The notes under the pieces are model-generated. The model worked only from the letters and a program-made list of their open reading frames with translations. It had not been told where the DNA came from and did not search any database. A stretch of DNA of 64,000 bases, from assembly GCA_022410635.1 (NCBI GenBank), contig JAJVDF010000250.1, positions 1,443,980-1,507,979 of the forward strand, given 5' to 3'. The DNA is from Tretioscincus oriximinensis (lineage: Eukaryota > Chordata > Lepidosauria > Squamata > Gymnophthalmidae). Every line of letters starts with the position of its first letter. The stretch's first letter is position 1. Both the position numbers and the translations under genes were made by a program. Below, one piece after another: positions 22,906-36,403 of the stretch.

Positions 22906-25900
22906 CATTGGATACAGGACCATTAGACTGGAACAGTGCTTTTTAAAAGGTCTACTGCTATCCTTTTCATAAGAGAACTGGCTTAGGAGGTGTAAAAGAG
23001 TGCAGGCCTCCATAGGCCAGTTTAGCAAGAGGACTGATTTTGGCAATACAAACAATTGCTCCATTGAAATGGATAATTTCATCCTGTCCCAGGGCTCTAG
23101 AACTAGGAACCTTCCTTTTACTAACTGAGACTCCATCGAGGCACCAAAGCTTATGTGAGCTTTGCAGCAGTATAAGGGCTATGAAGTTAGAAAAAAGTTA
23201 AAAAGTGGCTTTGAAATCTTGGATGAAACTTTGAATGATTCTACATTGATGGTATACCAGACCAGCAGCTATACCAGAAGCCTTATAATACACTTGCAGA
23301 CCAGTGCAAATTCACCTTTTGCTTCTGCACAAGGTCATCTGTTCTACTACTGGTTCTGTCTTCCTTCCTTTCTTTCTATTTTTCATAACAAGTGTGATAT
23401 TTTAGTACTTCTCATTTAGATTCCAAGAAAGTCCTTGTATTGGTATTTCAATAGAATGCCTGAGGTCACTTGAAGCTGAATTAATTATTTCTGCAAATAG
23501 TTTGTTTTAATATACTTATGTGGCATGTCTGCCTTGCACAAAGACCGCATGAACTTTCCAAAAAAGGTTTCTTTTAAAAAAAAATTCAAATCAGGTAAGC
23601 ATCAGCCTATATACATTTCCCAATACAACAGTAATTACCATGCTCGAAGGACATGTCGCAATGGCATTATCATTTGTCAGCAGGATACCACCAGCTGCTG
23701 TCATAGGCAATTTACTTTTAGCATCATCGTTACATAGGCTGCTTACTAGTTTCTTAATGATGTGTAACAAACAATGATTTAATAGACTTTGGGATACAGA
23801 ATATTGTCATGATAGAATAGTGAAACTCATCTTTCTGAAATGCTAGCTAAAATATGGTTTAATCACACCATTAAGAGGTTTGAGTTTTAAAATATTGTAT
23901 CTTATGTTTCAGGTTCTGCATTGCAAAAAAGAAAAAAGAAAGAGAAAAACAATTCTGTCCTGTGTGTAACAAAAGAGTGCTATAACTTTTTTTATTACCT
24001 TGTATTTCAGAAGACTAAATTAGCATGTCTTAAAGTGAACTTAACTGCACTTGGGAATAACATGAAACTCCAAAGGGGGAAAACACATTTTATCACCCTC
24101 CTGATTGCAAACAATTTATTTCACAGTGGACTTGCACTTTTATTGAGACATCTCAGTAAGTTATGACCCAAGTCCAAGACATACCCCAGTGGAACTTGAA
24201 TCTCTCACTACGATCATTTAGGTAATCAGAGTATGTGAGCCTTAGCTTTGGGAAGAACTTCTCACAACTATATGTCATACATGTATATACAATTAATGAA
24301 AGAAGAAGGGCAATTGGGCTATTCTCATCATTTTCATTGAAAGCTTGCTATCCACTTTAAAAATAATTAATAATCGGCAAAATACATAATATGAAAAATA
24401 CTTAGCAGAGAAAAATAATAGTCTAAATAACAGTTTTGTAACACTGGAAGGATATTATTTTATTCCAGCTATCACTCCTGACTAAATATTGTTCAGTCCA
24501 GTTCAGTATTGACTGTATGTTATAAGGCTGCATAGCTCTGAGTTTCTTCACAAGTCTGAAGTCAATGCCATCATGCCAACCAGCTTCTACTTGGTCATCA
24601 ATTGGAAAAGTTAGAGTAGCAGCCAACAGCAGAATTGGAGTAATGTGCAAATGCCATCAATGCTATTACTTTTTTTTTTCCATCCCTAGGTTTACCTAAC
24701 TTTCTACCTGTTACACAATAGCTTTACTGCATTGGACTTTCCAGATTTTGCCTTATTTTTAGAAAGCATTTCTGCTTCCCAAGATCTCTTTTGCAGTTTT
24801 CTGTCCTTCTCGCTTTCCTATCAGCCACTGTGAAATCCCTTGGACATCAATAACACTAAGAATCTATGGCTATTTTCACATATAACTTCTGTGATTCTAT
24901 TCTATTGGTCTGACTTATAAAACCCACTCCAAATTATATTGGACTGAATATAGACCTTAAAATAGTCTGTTCTGCTCTAACACTGAAGCTCATTCAGAGC
25001 AAGTGTAGAGAAGCTCAAAAACTATAAAGTCAGGAATGAAAGAAAAAATGTAAAAATGTAAAAATATATAGGCTAGCTTTAAAAAAATCTTACTATGTTT
25101 AGGACTTTTTCTCCAATTTTTGACTTGCACCCTTTTCCCATTTCTTTAACATTAATTTTGATGTAAATTTTGTAAATGAAATTGAAAACAAATTTAAAAG
25201 TTCTTCGTTTGTAGTATAATTAGTGTTAGTTACCATTATCCAGATACCTTTAATTTAATGTACAGGAGTTATTAATTAAATTTTGTCAAGAATCAAATTA
25301 TATTATTTTTGTCTATGCTATGAGAACTGGATTTGGTACAATTAAATGCCTAATCAATAAACTGTAGCAAGTTTTGTAAAGAATCGGGATTGCCATTCAA
25401 ATAATCAAACTGATATATTTATTTTGTTCTCGCAATGTTTTAGATAATATTTTATTAAAAAGTAATCTTTCCGGATTTAATATTTCATTATTGGCCTCTA
25501 CAGTTGGATGTGGTATTAATTTTATTTCCACTTTTGCTATTTCTCTTGGTTCACTGTTAAATAATTATTTATTTCTTTTGCAACCATTAGAACAATAAAA
25601 TCTTTAGATTTCCCTTGTAGTTTTGTAGCTTTGTTCCTACCCACTCTTTATCTTGACTCTATAGCCACTAATCTTGATATCTGAAAATGCCTATTTCACT
25701 TTATTATCAGCTGGTTTACCAGTACAATGCTAATGAAAAATGATACTCTGTCCCTATCATATTGTTTTTATTTATGCGGAATAATGCTAGATTACTCATT
25801 CTTAATTACACAAGCTCTTTCCATGTTTTGTGAATAGTAATTGTTTTAGTAATGAAATTGAAATTGTAAGCTGATACCAGACCACCACAAATGCTTACAG

Positions 25901-28900
25901 TATATATTTCCAGAATAATATTACATAAAGTATTTCTTTAAACTTGAACCATTTATAACATTATAACCTGTATAGATTTTGGATTTACTCAAGTTGTTCT
26001 ATGCAAAGTCCTAATACATCATAGATTTGATATGTGAATTTTAGTAGACTGTGTTCTTGATTCTGTCAAGAATGACAAAAGCAGCATTTTAATTAGAATT
26101 TTTTTGCATTTTTACCATCTGTTAGTACATTTGTCACAAAGGAATTTCCACTTGGATGAACTCCAGATGCTCATTTCCACCCCCTCAAGTGTAGAATAGT
26201 ATAAAACCTCAGTATGGTTTAAGTCACTTAAAAATGCTTGTTTTCACTAGGTATACCAATACTTTAGTGGTATCTGGCAAGATGGTAACACGGTGCAAAT
26301 CTTTGTCCCTTTAAATCAAAATTTTCAATTAGGACCAGCACTGAAAGAGGTGTGGGGGCATATGCAGAAACAATTATAACGCTATGATAACCTAAATGCA
26401 AGAAGAGCGATATGTTTGAGATTATCTGTAAAGGTATTATATCTTTTTTAATATAAAGAGATCCTATCTGGCAAAAGATGAATACTTTAACAAGGACTTT
26501 TTTTTAATTAAAGAAATTAAATATTAATCTGCTAAACTGGATTTAGGTCTTATATCTCCTAGATCCGTGATACAATAAATTTTGAATAAAATTATTGAAG
26601 TTTTGACATTTCTCATTCTGAATTCCAATACCTTTTAAAACTATTTTTAACATGGTAACATTAATCATTAACCCCAGAGGTTTTCACAAGCATCATTGCC
26701 ACTGCTGGCTTGTATTTGTGGATAAAATATTTTCACTCCTCTTTGATATATACCTTATCTGTATAGCTGTATTGTTGAACTGAATTGGGAGTCAGTGGAT
26801 ATGTTGACACTTGTTTTCCTGACTTTTCAGGATACAACAAAAGAAACCCCAGGAAAGCCATCATTTTGCTCTGAAGTGCATTTAGAGCGAGGCAACAGGA
26901 GAGCCTTCTTAAAAGAACACATTTGATCTGTATCACAAACATGATCGAATGAAAAAAGGCTTTACTTTCCATACTGTTGAAAAAGAGCTCCCCATGGCAT
27001 TTTCCATTCCCCGACATGCACATCAAATTGAATTAACACGTCGTAATCTGGAGAAATGCTGTATGCTGCAGGAATCAATCATTTTGGGAATGGTTATAGG
27101 AAAAGTGTTCTGTATTTGGTACAGCTACTAAATAAGCATCAATGGGACAACATTTTCTATGTGATATCAAAATAATTCAGGTTCCAAGCTATATTTGCAA
27201 GGTTTTTGTAAGTTCAATTTGAACTCTTTTCGAGAGTTCATCCTGGAATACATAGGATATGCTATGAAAAATGATGATTTTTTTCACCATGCAATCTTAA
27301 AACAAAAAGCTGAGAGGAAGAAAGTTATTTATATTTACATATTTATTCTAGGCAAAGCCCATGTTGTGCAAAAAAGTCTAAAAGAAATGCTAATGAAAAA
27401 TCTGAGTTAAATAAACTAAGTTGAAACTTGAAGAGTAACAAATTATTCAACCTAAATTCAATCCCACTTTACTGTGAGAGGTGGATTTGTAATCTGGAAT
27501 CTATGCTTATGTTTGTATTTCTGAGGTACTTTCTGTGTGAACCAATCACTTTGATAGTATTTTGGATAGTATTTTAAAAGTGTATTGGATTGTATAGGAA
27601 GCACCTCAGTTTGTGCGTGTTTCCACAGAGAAAGCCCTGCTGTAAGAACCCAGAGGATAGCATTCAGTAACTTATGCTGAAGCCTGCATCAGAATCTGCC
27701 TAGATGACACTACCCTATCCCCAAGTTGTTCAGTTTTATATGACATCATAGAGATTTCAGTCTGGCCTAGTAGTTAATTCACAATTACTGCAGTTGCTGC
27801 GCTTCAGGTGCAATGTGTACATATACCTCATGACTAGTTACGTATTTTTTAGGTATGTGTTGAAAACCAAGGTCCTTGTTCTTCTCCCAGATGTTATCCC
27901 ACAACTCATGAATGAAGAAGCAACATATGGGTAGGACTAGTGGGGTAATTAATGGTGTGGTTGTTCTGTTTCTGCTCGTTTCCAAGATCTTTGTCTAGTC
28001 CAAGTGAAAAAAGGACCCAAGCAGGGTTTCCAAATCACAAACCAAATATTGGACACACCTGAAGTTCCCTGCCTCTTTGTATGCAAAAGACACACAAATG
28101 TAACAGTTTTAGGGCCTGTCCTCACTCAAGCTTATAAGCCATTGCACCCTGTCCCCACTCACTTGAATTCCATGCATAGCAATAGCGGTGCCCTACTCAC
28201 GAGGAGCATACCACTGCCACTCTCATTGGTTGTTGGAATGACATCTGACATGATTTTGCACTGAAATCTCAGGCCAACTGCATGAGCCCACTCGCTGGCA
28301 TCTCCACAGGGGCTTGGAGGTAGCCTCTGGAGACCCCCACCAAGGAATCAGCCTTTCCCCATGTCCAACAAGTGTGTGAGAAAGTGCATTTTCTGCTCAA
28401 TCAACACAGATGGGCCCAACATTTTGAGGGGCAGGCTAGAGGTGATGTTCCTTCCACTTTGGTGGAAATCTTGCATGGGAAACCACATTTTTAGGGTTCT
28501 TTTGGATACAAAACCCCAGGAAATCTCAAGAGTGTCCTACAGCTGATGTTCTGGAAACACTGAAGCCATCTTCCATTCATGTTTATATTTCTTTAACCAC
28601 ATCAGTTAGGATACTACTTAATTCTGGCACTCAAATAATGGTGAAATTGTTGTCAGATTCATTTAGTTGAACTTTTTGATCTGAAAAATTTCAAAACTCT
28701 TTTTATCAAAATGATAATGCTCAAAACACTACCTTGGGCATGACTTTTGTGAAAAATTAAGATGTCCAGAATGTTGACAGTTTTTTCCAAGAACAGAGTT
28801 CGTGGGGAAAATAGTCATTTTTCACTGCTGACCTGCTTTAGTCTGCTACGTCTGAGCGTTTAATGAATTGTAGTTACCCCAGGACAAATCATATATGATT

Positions 28901-30272
28901 GATGTTTATGTAATTAATTTCTGACTTAATATAGCCAGATATTTATGACAGTAGTACACTATAACAAGCCCTCACATATGTGTAAAATAATCTTTCATTG
29001 CGGTTGGAATACACTGAAACTTCATCTTGCACTTGAAAACTGAATCCTTCATTACTGTGTTTAAATTTTGCCTCAGGAGAGAACACACTGAAAAGACTTA
29101 TGCATTTCAAGTGTGCTTAATTTTCCCAACACACACACAAAGACTCAAATATGAGTCTCATATATTTGCTCTCACCCCTTCTCATTCTAAATGCCTTCCT
29201 GAAACTGTTACTGATTGGGGCCTTTTCACATTAACTATTTTGTACTCCAGCAAAGTTGACCAGAAGGTCTTCTTCTGCATGCTGATAAGAGAGGCTATAC
29301 TTCCTCTACTACACTCTGTCTGAAGTGAAGGAACATAAACCAAATTAGGCAGTCCAAGATGGCTGCATAATCTAGGATACCAATAGAATATTTAAAATAT
29401 GTCCACCAGTGGACGTCACAATAGCATGCAAATGTGACACGTATATCTCTGGTCCAGTTAAGTGGAAAACCCATTTTTGTGGTTTCCGAAAGCACACAGC
29501 CAAAATGAGTCTCTTGAGAACTCCAAGGCTAGAATATTCATTCTTAACTATCAGAAATCTTGAAAGTGGCTCTGAAGAAGCTTTGGAGTCAGGGTGTGTG
29601 TGTCATGCAAACAAATTGTCAACCGTGTTCCAGGACATGTAGACCAGTTCTGCCAATGAGCCGTTCAAACTGATATATAACAGAACACCGAAGAAAATGT
29701 CTTGCACCAGCATAGAAAACCCCTCACAACCTTAAGCATGATTTCAGTGGATAAGAAAGAACGAATGTTTGGGGGTTTTTTAAGTGCACTTGCACAGAAA
29801 GATGTTTTTATGTGCTTCTGTGCAACAGCATAGGTCTGTGAGTGTTTCTATGGAAAAGTACAAGACAAGCCTCAAAACATGTATCTTCTCGCCCTCCCCG
29901 GAATACTCAAAGTAACGTCTTCAAAACTACTGTATGTTGGAAATGTAACACAAAAATGAAATGAAGAAAAGAAAGTGAAATAAACCATCAACTGCAAGGG
30001 CTCTGATTCACATTTCTGCTGCAGCAGAAACTCTTCAAACCTCTTTTTAAAAACGTTAGTGTACTGGTAGTGTCTAGAAGAAGTGGGGTTATGTCACAAG
30101 GCTTGGAAGCAGCATCTCATTTATTCATTTTCTGAGCTGTTTTTGACAACCAGGGAACTTTTAAACTGTCCATAGCTTAGAGAATGGTTCTTGATGAATC
30201 AGGAACAATTTAGGCAAATCATGGTATGAAAGACAAGTTTCAGCTTTCCAATGTGAAAAAGGCCATAGACCT
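22906..30272. other. Repeat-poor AT-rich stretch
   Basis: More than 7 kb with no recognised LINE, SINE or PLE copy and no supportable exon. The most AT-rich portion is 25.0-26.6 kb. The block at 26700-27130 is listed separately as possible conserved noncoding DNA. The low density of young insertions may simply reflect chance. Confidence 0.35.
26700..27130. other. Possible conserved noncoding block
   Basis: Single-copy, balanced composition, free of simple repeats and not part of any repeat seen here. Its texture resembles vertebrate conserved noncoding elements. This is an impression only; no alignment was made. Confidence 0.15.
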
Positions 30273-30397
30273 AGCATCTTAAGAAGTAGGTTTGCCTACA
30301 AAAGCTCATGCTGCCTATCTGTTTCTTATTTGTCTCTATAAAAGACCCCCTTGCTAGATATTCTGGACGCAGACTAACATGGCTACTTCTCTGAAAT
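30273..30397 (+). mobile_element. PLE repeat, solo copy
   Basis: AAGAAGTAGGTTTGCC, CTACAAAAGCTCATGC, TTGTCTCTATAAAAGACCCC, then AGACTAACATGGCTACTTC and CTGAAAT. Nearly full unit length (~125 bp). The core start is TTAAGA instead of CTGAAGA, and GAAA is AAAA. Confidence 0.6.
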
Positions 30398-31839
30398 CAA
30401 ATAATTTTAGTTGAACATTAAACATTTTAAAATAACAGTGATACCTTATTTTTATACCATTATGTGATTAAGAGGTATTATTTTTCTGACTGACCTTCCA
30501 CTGTGGTTTCAATGCACCCAAAGTTGATGTAACGATGCTGACCTAGAAGACTTTATACCACTAAGGCAAAGTTTTTCCTTTCCTTCTTCCTTTCCTTTCC
30601 TTCCCTTTTCATTTTTTTGAAGGCAACCTTTTAGGAGGATGTGGTTTCAATTTGTTTAATTTTATTGGTGAGTTGCAGGTATATTTTGCTGACATGTTTA
30701 CTGTTTTTAATAGCTTGAGTGCAATAAATGGTGTACTTCATTTTTTTAAAAAATGAAACCCTCTGTAAACAAAATATTGGCAAAAGAACTAAAGTGGGAA
30801 CACTTGTTGGCTAATTCACTGAAGATAAATGTAGAGAAGGCAGATGTCACTGCAAATAGAAGGAATTGACCTTGGACATGAATTCTAATATAAATGACAG
30901 CAATGATATACAAATCTTATCCATCAGTGAATAAGAATTGCAATTTTGTATTTGCTGAGTTTCCATGTCAGTAAGACAAGACAGTTCGGGAATTAATTTG
31001 TCTGTTGCTTATTGTGTTTATACTGTCACCAGGTAACCAAATAAATTATCAGGTACATGGTGAGCAAGCAAGTAATCAGACAGGTCATTGTGGGTTGATG
31101 TGAAGAAGCAGCCAGGATGCCAAGTGGGAGAAGCGAACAAACAACAGGAAGAACAAACGAGAAAGCATGCAAGCAGTACAGCAGGGCAGAGTAAGTCAGT
31201 GATAGGGGGCAATAATCAAGCAGTGGGGGTCAGATGGCAGGAAGTGAATGGGGATGCAAGAGGCCACTGTATTTTTTGTCACAAAGGGGTTTATTATCTT
31301 ATAAATTAATATATAATAGAGATTATGTAATTGTCTCCTGCTGGTATTTGCCAAATTGGGACATGCAACTCATATAGCACTACTTACTTTCATGTCTGGA
31401 GAAGTGCATAAAATGTTATGTACACTAGGAACTTCCAGGAGTCATTTAAGCACATGCTTTCCCCTTTTTGGTTGTTCTTTTGTATCCTTGCTGATCCTAG
31501 AGCTTCCCAGTAAGGTAATTTCTTACCACACCAGGCACGAAGGTAAACAGGATCTTTGTGGAAAACTGGCTTCCTGTGACAGCCTTACAACATGTGTCCC
31601 TTGTATTGAAAATGGCTATAGAAAAATCTGGCAATTCCAAAGGAATGCTGGATTTAATTTGTATCTGGTCGTGGCCAAAGAGCTTTTCATGCCCCAAAAT
31701 CCCAATTTCAGTTCTCCAAGTACAAACACCAGTTTTTTATGTTAATTAATACAAGTGTTCATGATACATCTTTTGCTTTATCCCCATTCATGTTAATTGG
31801 GTTTCCCATATTCGTACCTTTACTTTAGACCATCTTCAG

Positions 31840-31910
31840 TTCATCTTCAACCCTAAAGAATGAGGTTTAATCTGGGGTAATAAGTCCCATTCTTTGGGAC
31901 TGAAGATGAA
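31840..31910. repeat. 71-bp imperfect hairpin
   Basis: Arms 31840-31862 and 31888-31910 are reverse complements at about 19 of 23 positions (TTCATCTTC...AAAGAATG against CATTCTTTGGGACTGAAG), with a 25-nt loop. It lies just before a hAT-like terminus. It could be part of a MITE; nothing shows that it is a microRNA. Confidence 0.45.
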
Positions 31911-31923
31911 TTCTCTAAATCAG

Positions 31924-31975
31924 TGGTTCCCAAAGTGTGGGGTGCTACCTTCTGTGTGTGTGTGGGGGGGGGGGA
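31924..31975 (+). mobile_element. Possible hAT-type terminal end with G-run
   Basis: CAGTGGTTCCCAAAGTGTGG resembles the terminal repeat of hAT-superfamily non-autonomous elements. A GT run and about 10 Gs follow. The partner end was not found, so the extent is unknown. Confidence 0.35.
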
Positions 31976-32256
31976 CTGTGTAAAGAACTGGGAGGGTGGA
32001 TCACAAGATTATTTCTATTCACCTTCTTTATCTGCAATCCTCCCTCCATGCTGCTTTCTTAGATCCCAATATCTAATCCCATGTATACATGGCATGTATT
32101 TTAATTCAATCATATTGAAATCCAAATGAATTATACTTTTTTTGGCTTACAAAATTTTATTTAACTACAGTAGTGGAGGAATCACAAACAAAAATTTCAC
32201 TCAGAGATGAGTCGCACTTTCAGAAAGATTGAATTTATTTACTTAGAAAGTTATTG

Positions 32257-32500
32257 GTAAGGCACGGGGGTACAGGGGTTAAGTACAATGGCCTCTCAAC
32301 AGAGAAGTTGGCATTCAAGGCCCACGTGGAGGAAGATGAGCTTCAGCCAACCTAGCTGTTTGAAAGTGAGCAAAAATAAATGAATAGGGACTATCACAAT
32401 GTGATGGGGAAGACAGAACGTAAGCCTTTGGGTGAAAAAAGAGCTTGTAATCTGCTTTGAGTCCCTTCAGGTGAGAAAAGCGGAATATAAAAATCCAGCT
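32257..32500 (+). mobile_element. tRNA-derived SINE with head
   Basis: The tRNA-like head is at about 32262-32320 (GGGGTACAGGGGTTAAG, then GGCATTCAAGGCCCACG as a weak B-box region). The body CAGCCAACCTAGCTG, GTAAGCCTTTGGGTGAAAAA, GCTTGTAATCTGCTTTGAG and GAGAAAAGCGGAATATAA matches the 17.03- and 10.8-kb copies. A further A/T-rich segment with TTTATATCCCACCC follows to about 32560. Confidence 0.7.
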
Positions 32501-33303
32501 CTTATTATTCTCATTTAAAAATTTATATCCCACCCATCACCATAGGATCCCAGGGCCTATGTTTAAAAAATGTTTAAAAAGAATTATACTCCTCTTATCT
32601 CCAACACATCCAGCCTCCCTGGAAGGACAAAATGCAGTGAAATCTTAGAATATATCTGAAAATAAAAGGCTTGTGATTTCTGATGAGTTTTTGCTTTTAA
32701 CACTTTTTTTTTCCTGTAGGTGATTTCTAGGTTGGGGAAAACATTTAGGTGAAGATATCAGAGTAGTTGACATTTAAGAAAGATGTGTATAATCTTGTTA
32801 TCTCTCCAGTGTTGATAATCCTCTAATATTTTTTATCAGTTCATTCTATTTTGTCATTTGTTGTGAATATTGTGGCATTTTAGGGAACAGCTCGTCTCCT
32901 TTTAGCAATCTGAGACATAAAGCTTTATTTACTCAGCATTTAATTACCAAGTTTATAGGTTTTCCCTTAACTGCTGTTGTTTTTTCTACAAAAGTTTGAA
33001 TATTTGCAGAAAAATGCAAAATGCAAAAACTTCAATCCTGACAGATGACTTTAATGCCTCATTTTTCCTTCTTGGGCTTTTATATTGTTAGTTTTATTTA
33101 TCTCACCGTTCTTATTTTTATCTCTTTTCTAAAGATGGAGTGCACTTGAATTTTGCAACAAGTAGAAACCCTCTTCCCCCCTCTCCTCTCCTTATTCCCT
33201 AAAATCAAACAAATTGGACTAGTTTGTTGATAAACCCAAATTAAGGTGGATTTCAAAGTGGATATGTAGTCTGTGTCCATACCTGCCAACAAGAAAAAGG
33301 TAA

Positions 33304-33380
33304 GCAGCACGAGCTTATGTTGTCTAACCTTTTATTGTTAGACTCTAAGGTACCACGAGACACCCCTGCTAGATATTCCA
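33304..33380 (+). mobile_element. PLE repeat fragment, older type
   Basis: CACGAGCTTATGTTGTC, TTGTTAGACTCTAAGG, TACCACGAGACACCCC, TGCTAGATATTCC follow the family order, but the sequence is diverged and lacks both ends. Confidence 0.4.
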
Positions 33381-35382
33381 AATTAAGGTAGTTCATTTTA
33401 TTGTTGTTCAGCCTTTTAACTCAAACGAAGAAGAAACTCTGTATTTGTACAACCCTAAAGATAACAATAATGCTTTCCCTTAGCGAAACAATTCCATGGT
33501 ATGCATACTGTCATTATACAAAAAGACAAATGTGCAGTACTGAACTCCAGGGTGATCAATTTTCTTTGTGTTGGTTTTGCATATTGAGCACAAAGACAAA
33601 TCTAATTCAGTTTAACATTAGATGACTTAACCCTAAAGTCCTCTTCTGTATTCCTCATGTGTTGCAATACGGTTAAAACTAGCACATTTCTCAGCACAAT
33701 TAGGCATGATTTTCTCAATTGCCCAGGCTTTAATTGGCCATGCCATACTATTAGTCACTGTCCATAAATTTGCTGTGATCACTCAGACTGGGTTTGTAAA
33801 TAACAGCAATGAAACATGAATATTTTCTCTTCAATCCCAATTTCATGATCTTTCAGAAAAGTCTTTCCCTTTATTCTTATTAAAAAGAAAAAAAAGTGTT
33901 TAATGTTATTTAAAAATTTATTCTCATTGCAAATAAAAAAACATTATGTAACAAATCCTATTTTGGGTCACTTTTAAAAAAATATATGCAAGTTCATCTG
34001 TGGTTCAGACAAAAAAATTATCAACAAAAGGCCCTGTTAAGCCTTTAAGTAAAATCATTTGCAATATTGGTCACAAGGACATAAACATAAGTAACATCCT
34101 ATTGCAATGAATCAGAGATACAGCCAACATGATGTTCTCATAGTAGCAAATCGAATTATATATGGAAAGCTATGAACAGAATATTAGCAAAATTTGCTTT
34201 GCTCACAGCCTCCCAGTGACCTAGATTTTAGATGCAAATCCCACCACACACACACTCAATGGAAGTAGCCACATTGTCAACAAGGCCAAAAACTATTCAT
34301 AGTTTTGTTTTCCACAAATTTATCTTATTTTCTTTAAATCCATTCTGAATGATAGCAAACTCTATATTTCCTAAGAGTGTGAAGAAATACAGTATTCCCT
34401 TTTGTCTGCATGGAGTCTCTCTAAATCAGCATGTATTCTGTTCTGCCTCATCAATGCAACAATTTTATGATCTGCTGTGGAACCTTTGCTTCAGTAGCCC
34501 AAGCTATGCATAAAGCTACACATAAAATTCATGTAGCTGATCATTGATGTTTGCAACAGTTCTATTGCTGACAGTTAACAATGGGATTAAATTGTATTGC
34601 AGCCAGCAGCCTGCACAATATATCTTAAAAGCTAATTTCCATGGCAACAAAAACTTAAGAACACATTATTTCAAACCCCAATTTAGGTGTCCTAAGGTGC
34701 AACTCTGACTGCCAAGTGTATGTTTGGTAGAACCAAAAATTAATTGTACTAGGATAAGGCTGTCCTGGATAATCACAAGGAATGAATCACACAGGAATGT
34801 GCTCCAACAACAATACCTGTAACAGATTAATAAAAAGTTGAAAGAGAAAATTCATGAATGTCACTGTAGAATAAATATAACATAAATAGAGTGCCTATGA
34901 AGTAAGAATGTCCAGTTGTGTATCCCTTGCTGTTAACAGGCCTTTGAATATCTTTTATCTGAGGTCAGGCATTCATCCAGAATTCCAGCTAGCTTACCTA
35001 TTCTACCAAACACTTTTGTAACCTTGACACGTATGGGAACCTGCATGTCCAGAATATTGTAGTCTGGCAGTATTTTTCTTACATGGTATTTTCAAGAACT
35101 TGGGCAAATCTAGGCCCTTATTTCATCTGGCCCTTTCTCCCATGATGGTACACTGAATACATCTGTGTATTTTAAAGGCACAAAATACCCAGAAGTGTGC
35201 AATTGATGGCCCCCATGTCTGTGCAGAGGGCATTCATGACAAAATTTCATCCTTATGTGTGTGCAGAGGCCATTGTCAAGAAGATGGATTCTAGGAGCAA
35301 AGTACTGCTCTTTTAGGAAAATATAGGTTGGATTTTTTTTTGTCCCTAATTAAAAACGTGTTGGATTTCCCCTGTGTACATA
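33381..35382. other. Unassigned AT-rich sequence
   Basis: No repeat or exon recognised; the 34440-34690 part is listed separately. Confidence 0.35.
34440..34690. other. Possible conserved noncoding block with an RFX-like site
   Basis: Single-copy and complex. TTTCCATGGCAAC (34636-34648) matches the X-box half-palindrome bound by RFX factors (GTTGCCATGGAAA on the other strand). Conservation was not tested. Confidence 0.18.
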
Positions 35383-35785
35383 CATAAGAACACAAGAGGA
35401 GCCGTGCTAAATCAGACCGGAGTTCAACAAGTTCAGCATTCTGTCTCACACCAACTGCATCTGGGTAGTCTGGAACAGAAGAAGGCAAAATCTTCAGTTG
35501 TTCTCAATGCCCTGCAAATGCATTTCAGGCATTTTGGAGGCGGTATCAAGACACCCACCCTAGTAGCTGTTTCTACCCTTGGCTTCCATTACCCTTGTCT
35601 AATCCTGTCTTAAAGCTATCCAGGCTGCTAGTCACCACCACCTCTTCTGGAAGTAAATTCCAAAAGCCAATGAGCTTCTGGGAGAAAAAATACTTTACCT
35701 TCTCTGTCCTCACTCTTATGCCCACCATCTTCAAGGAATACCCCCTGGTCCTAGTGTTATGCAATAGACAAAACCATTTTTGTAT
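35383..35785 (-). mobile_element. CR1-clade LINE 3' part, older subfamily
   Basis: Tail at 35383; GTTCAGCATTCTGTCTCAC in the 3' UTR. The C-terminal RT end is read on the minus strand at 35573-35764 (NTRTRGYSLKMVGIRVRTEKVKYFF...LLPEEVVV). Stops at 35785. Confidence 0.85.
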
Positions 35786-36164
35786 ACAAACTGACCAAAA
35801 AAAGCTCCATGTCTACTTCCTCAGTTTTAAGTTAGACAATGACTACTCCTCTTTGAAAAATGAAATGAATGACCATATAAGGATAACGTCACCTAATGAA
35901 AGTCTCCTCTGTTTATGAAAAGTGGGAAATGTCTAATGCATGAGTCATCCTGTCATAGTTCTCTTGTTTTTGAATCACAGTTGTTTGTAAGCTATAAAGT
36001 GTTGAATTAATAAAGGGAGAAATTGTTATTGGTGCTGGCACGGAACTCTTCTGATGACTTCACTGCAAAGGTGGATATTAGTCAGGAATGCCAATGAATT
36101 TGAGATTATTATACAGATTCTGGACTCACATTCCTTGACACCTAATTGTTATTATCTGAAGTTC

Positions 36165-36249
36165 ACTAGAAGATCCAGCAATGGAGGGCTTGTAGCACTT
36201 TGAAGACTAATAAGAAGAAGATAGTTAGCAAGAGATTTTGTAGACAAGT

Positions 36250-36281
<32 letters not shown>

Positions 36282-36403
36282 GTAGACTTATCTACAAAAT
36301 ATCATACTGCTTACCTTCCTCTCCAAAGTGCTACAAGCACCCTTGATGAACTTTCTGAAAACTAACATGGCTATTTCTTTGAAATCTATAGTATACTAGA
36401 AGA
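36165..36403. mobile_element. Inverted PLE pair with TAC microsatellite at the centre
   Basis: A minus-oriented unit (36174-36249) and a plus-oriented unit (36282-36388) face head to head across a (CTA)n run at 36250-36281. The inner arms TTTTGTAGACAAGTCTA and TAGACTTATCTACAAAA are near-perfect complements. ACTAGAAGA flanks the whole block at 36165-36173 and 36395-36403, a likely 9-bp or longer target-site duplication, so the pair looks like one insertion. Confidence 0.6.

Larger units (their letters stand above)
30398..32256. other. Mostly unassigned sequence with short repeats
   Basis: Contains a TTCC-rich pyrimidine tract (30573-30611), a hairpin at 31840-31910 and a hAT-type terminus at 31924, listed separately. 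The 129-codon open frame at 31356-31745 has no recognisable domain. Confidence 0.35.

Noticed and set aside
22777..23136. 119-codon minus-strand frame
   Set aside because: About a third of it reads CR1 remnants in an off frame (the segment up to 22905).
31356..31745. 129-codon open frame
   Set aside because: No recognisable domain, no splice context, and its length is unremarkable for 64 kb searched in six frames.
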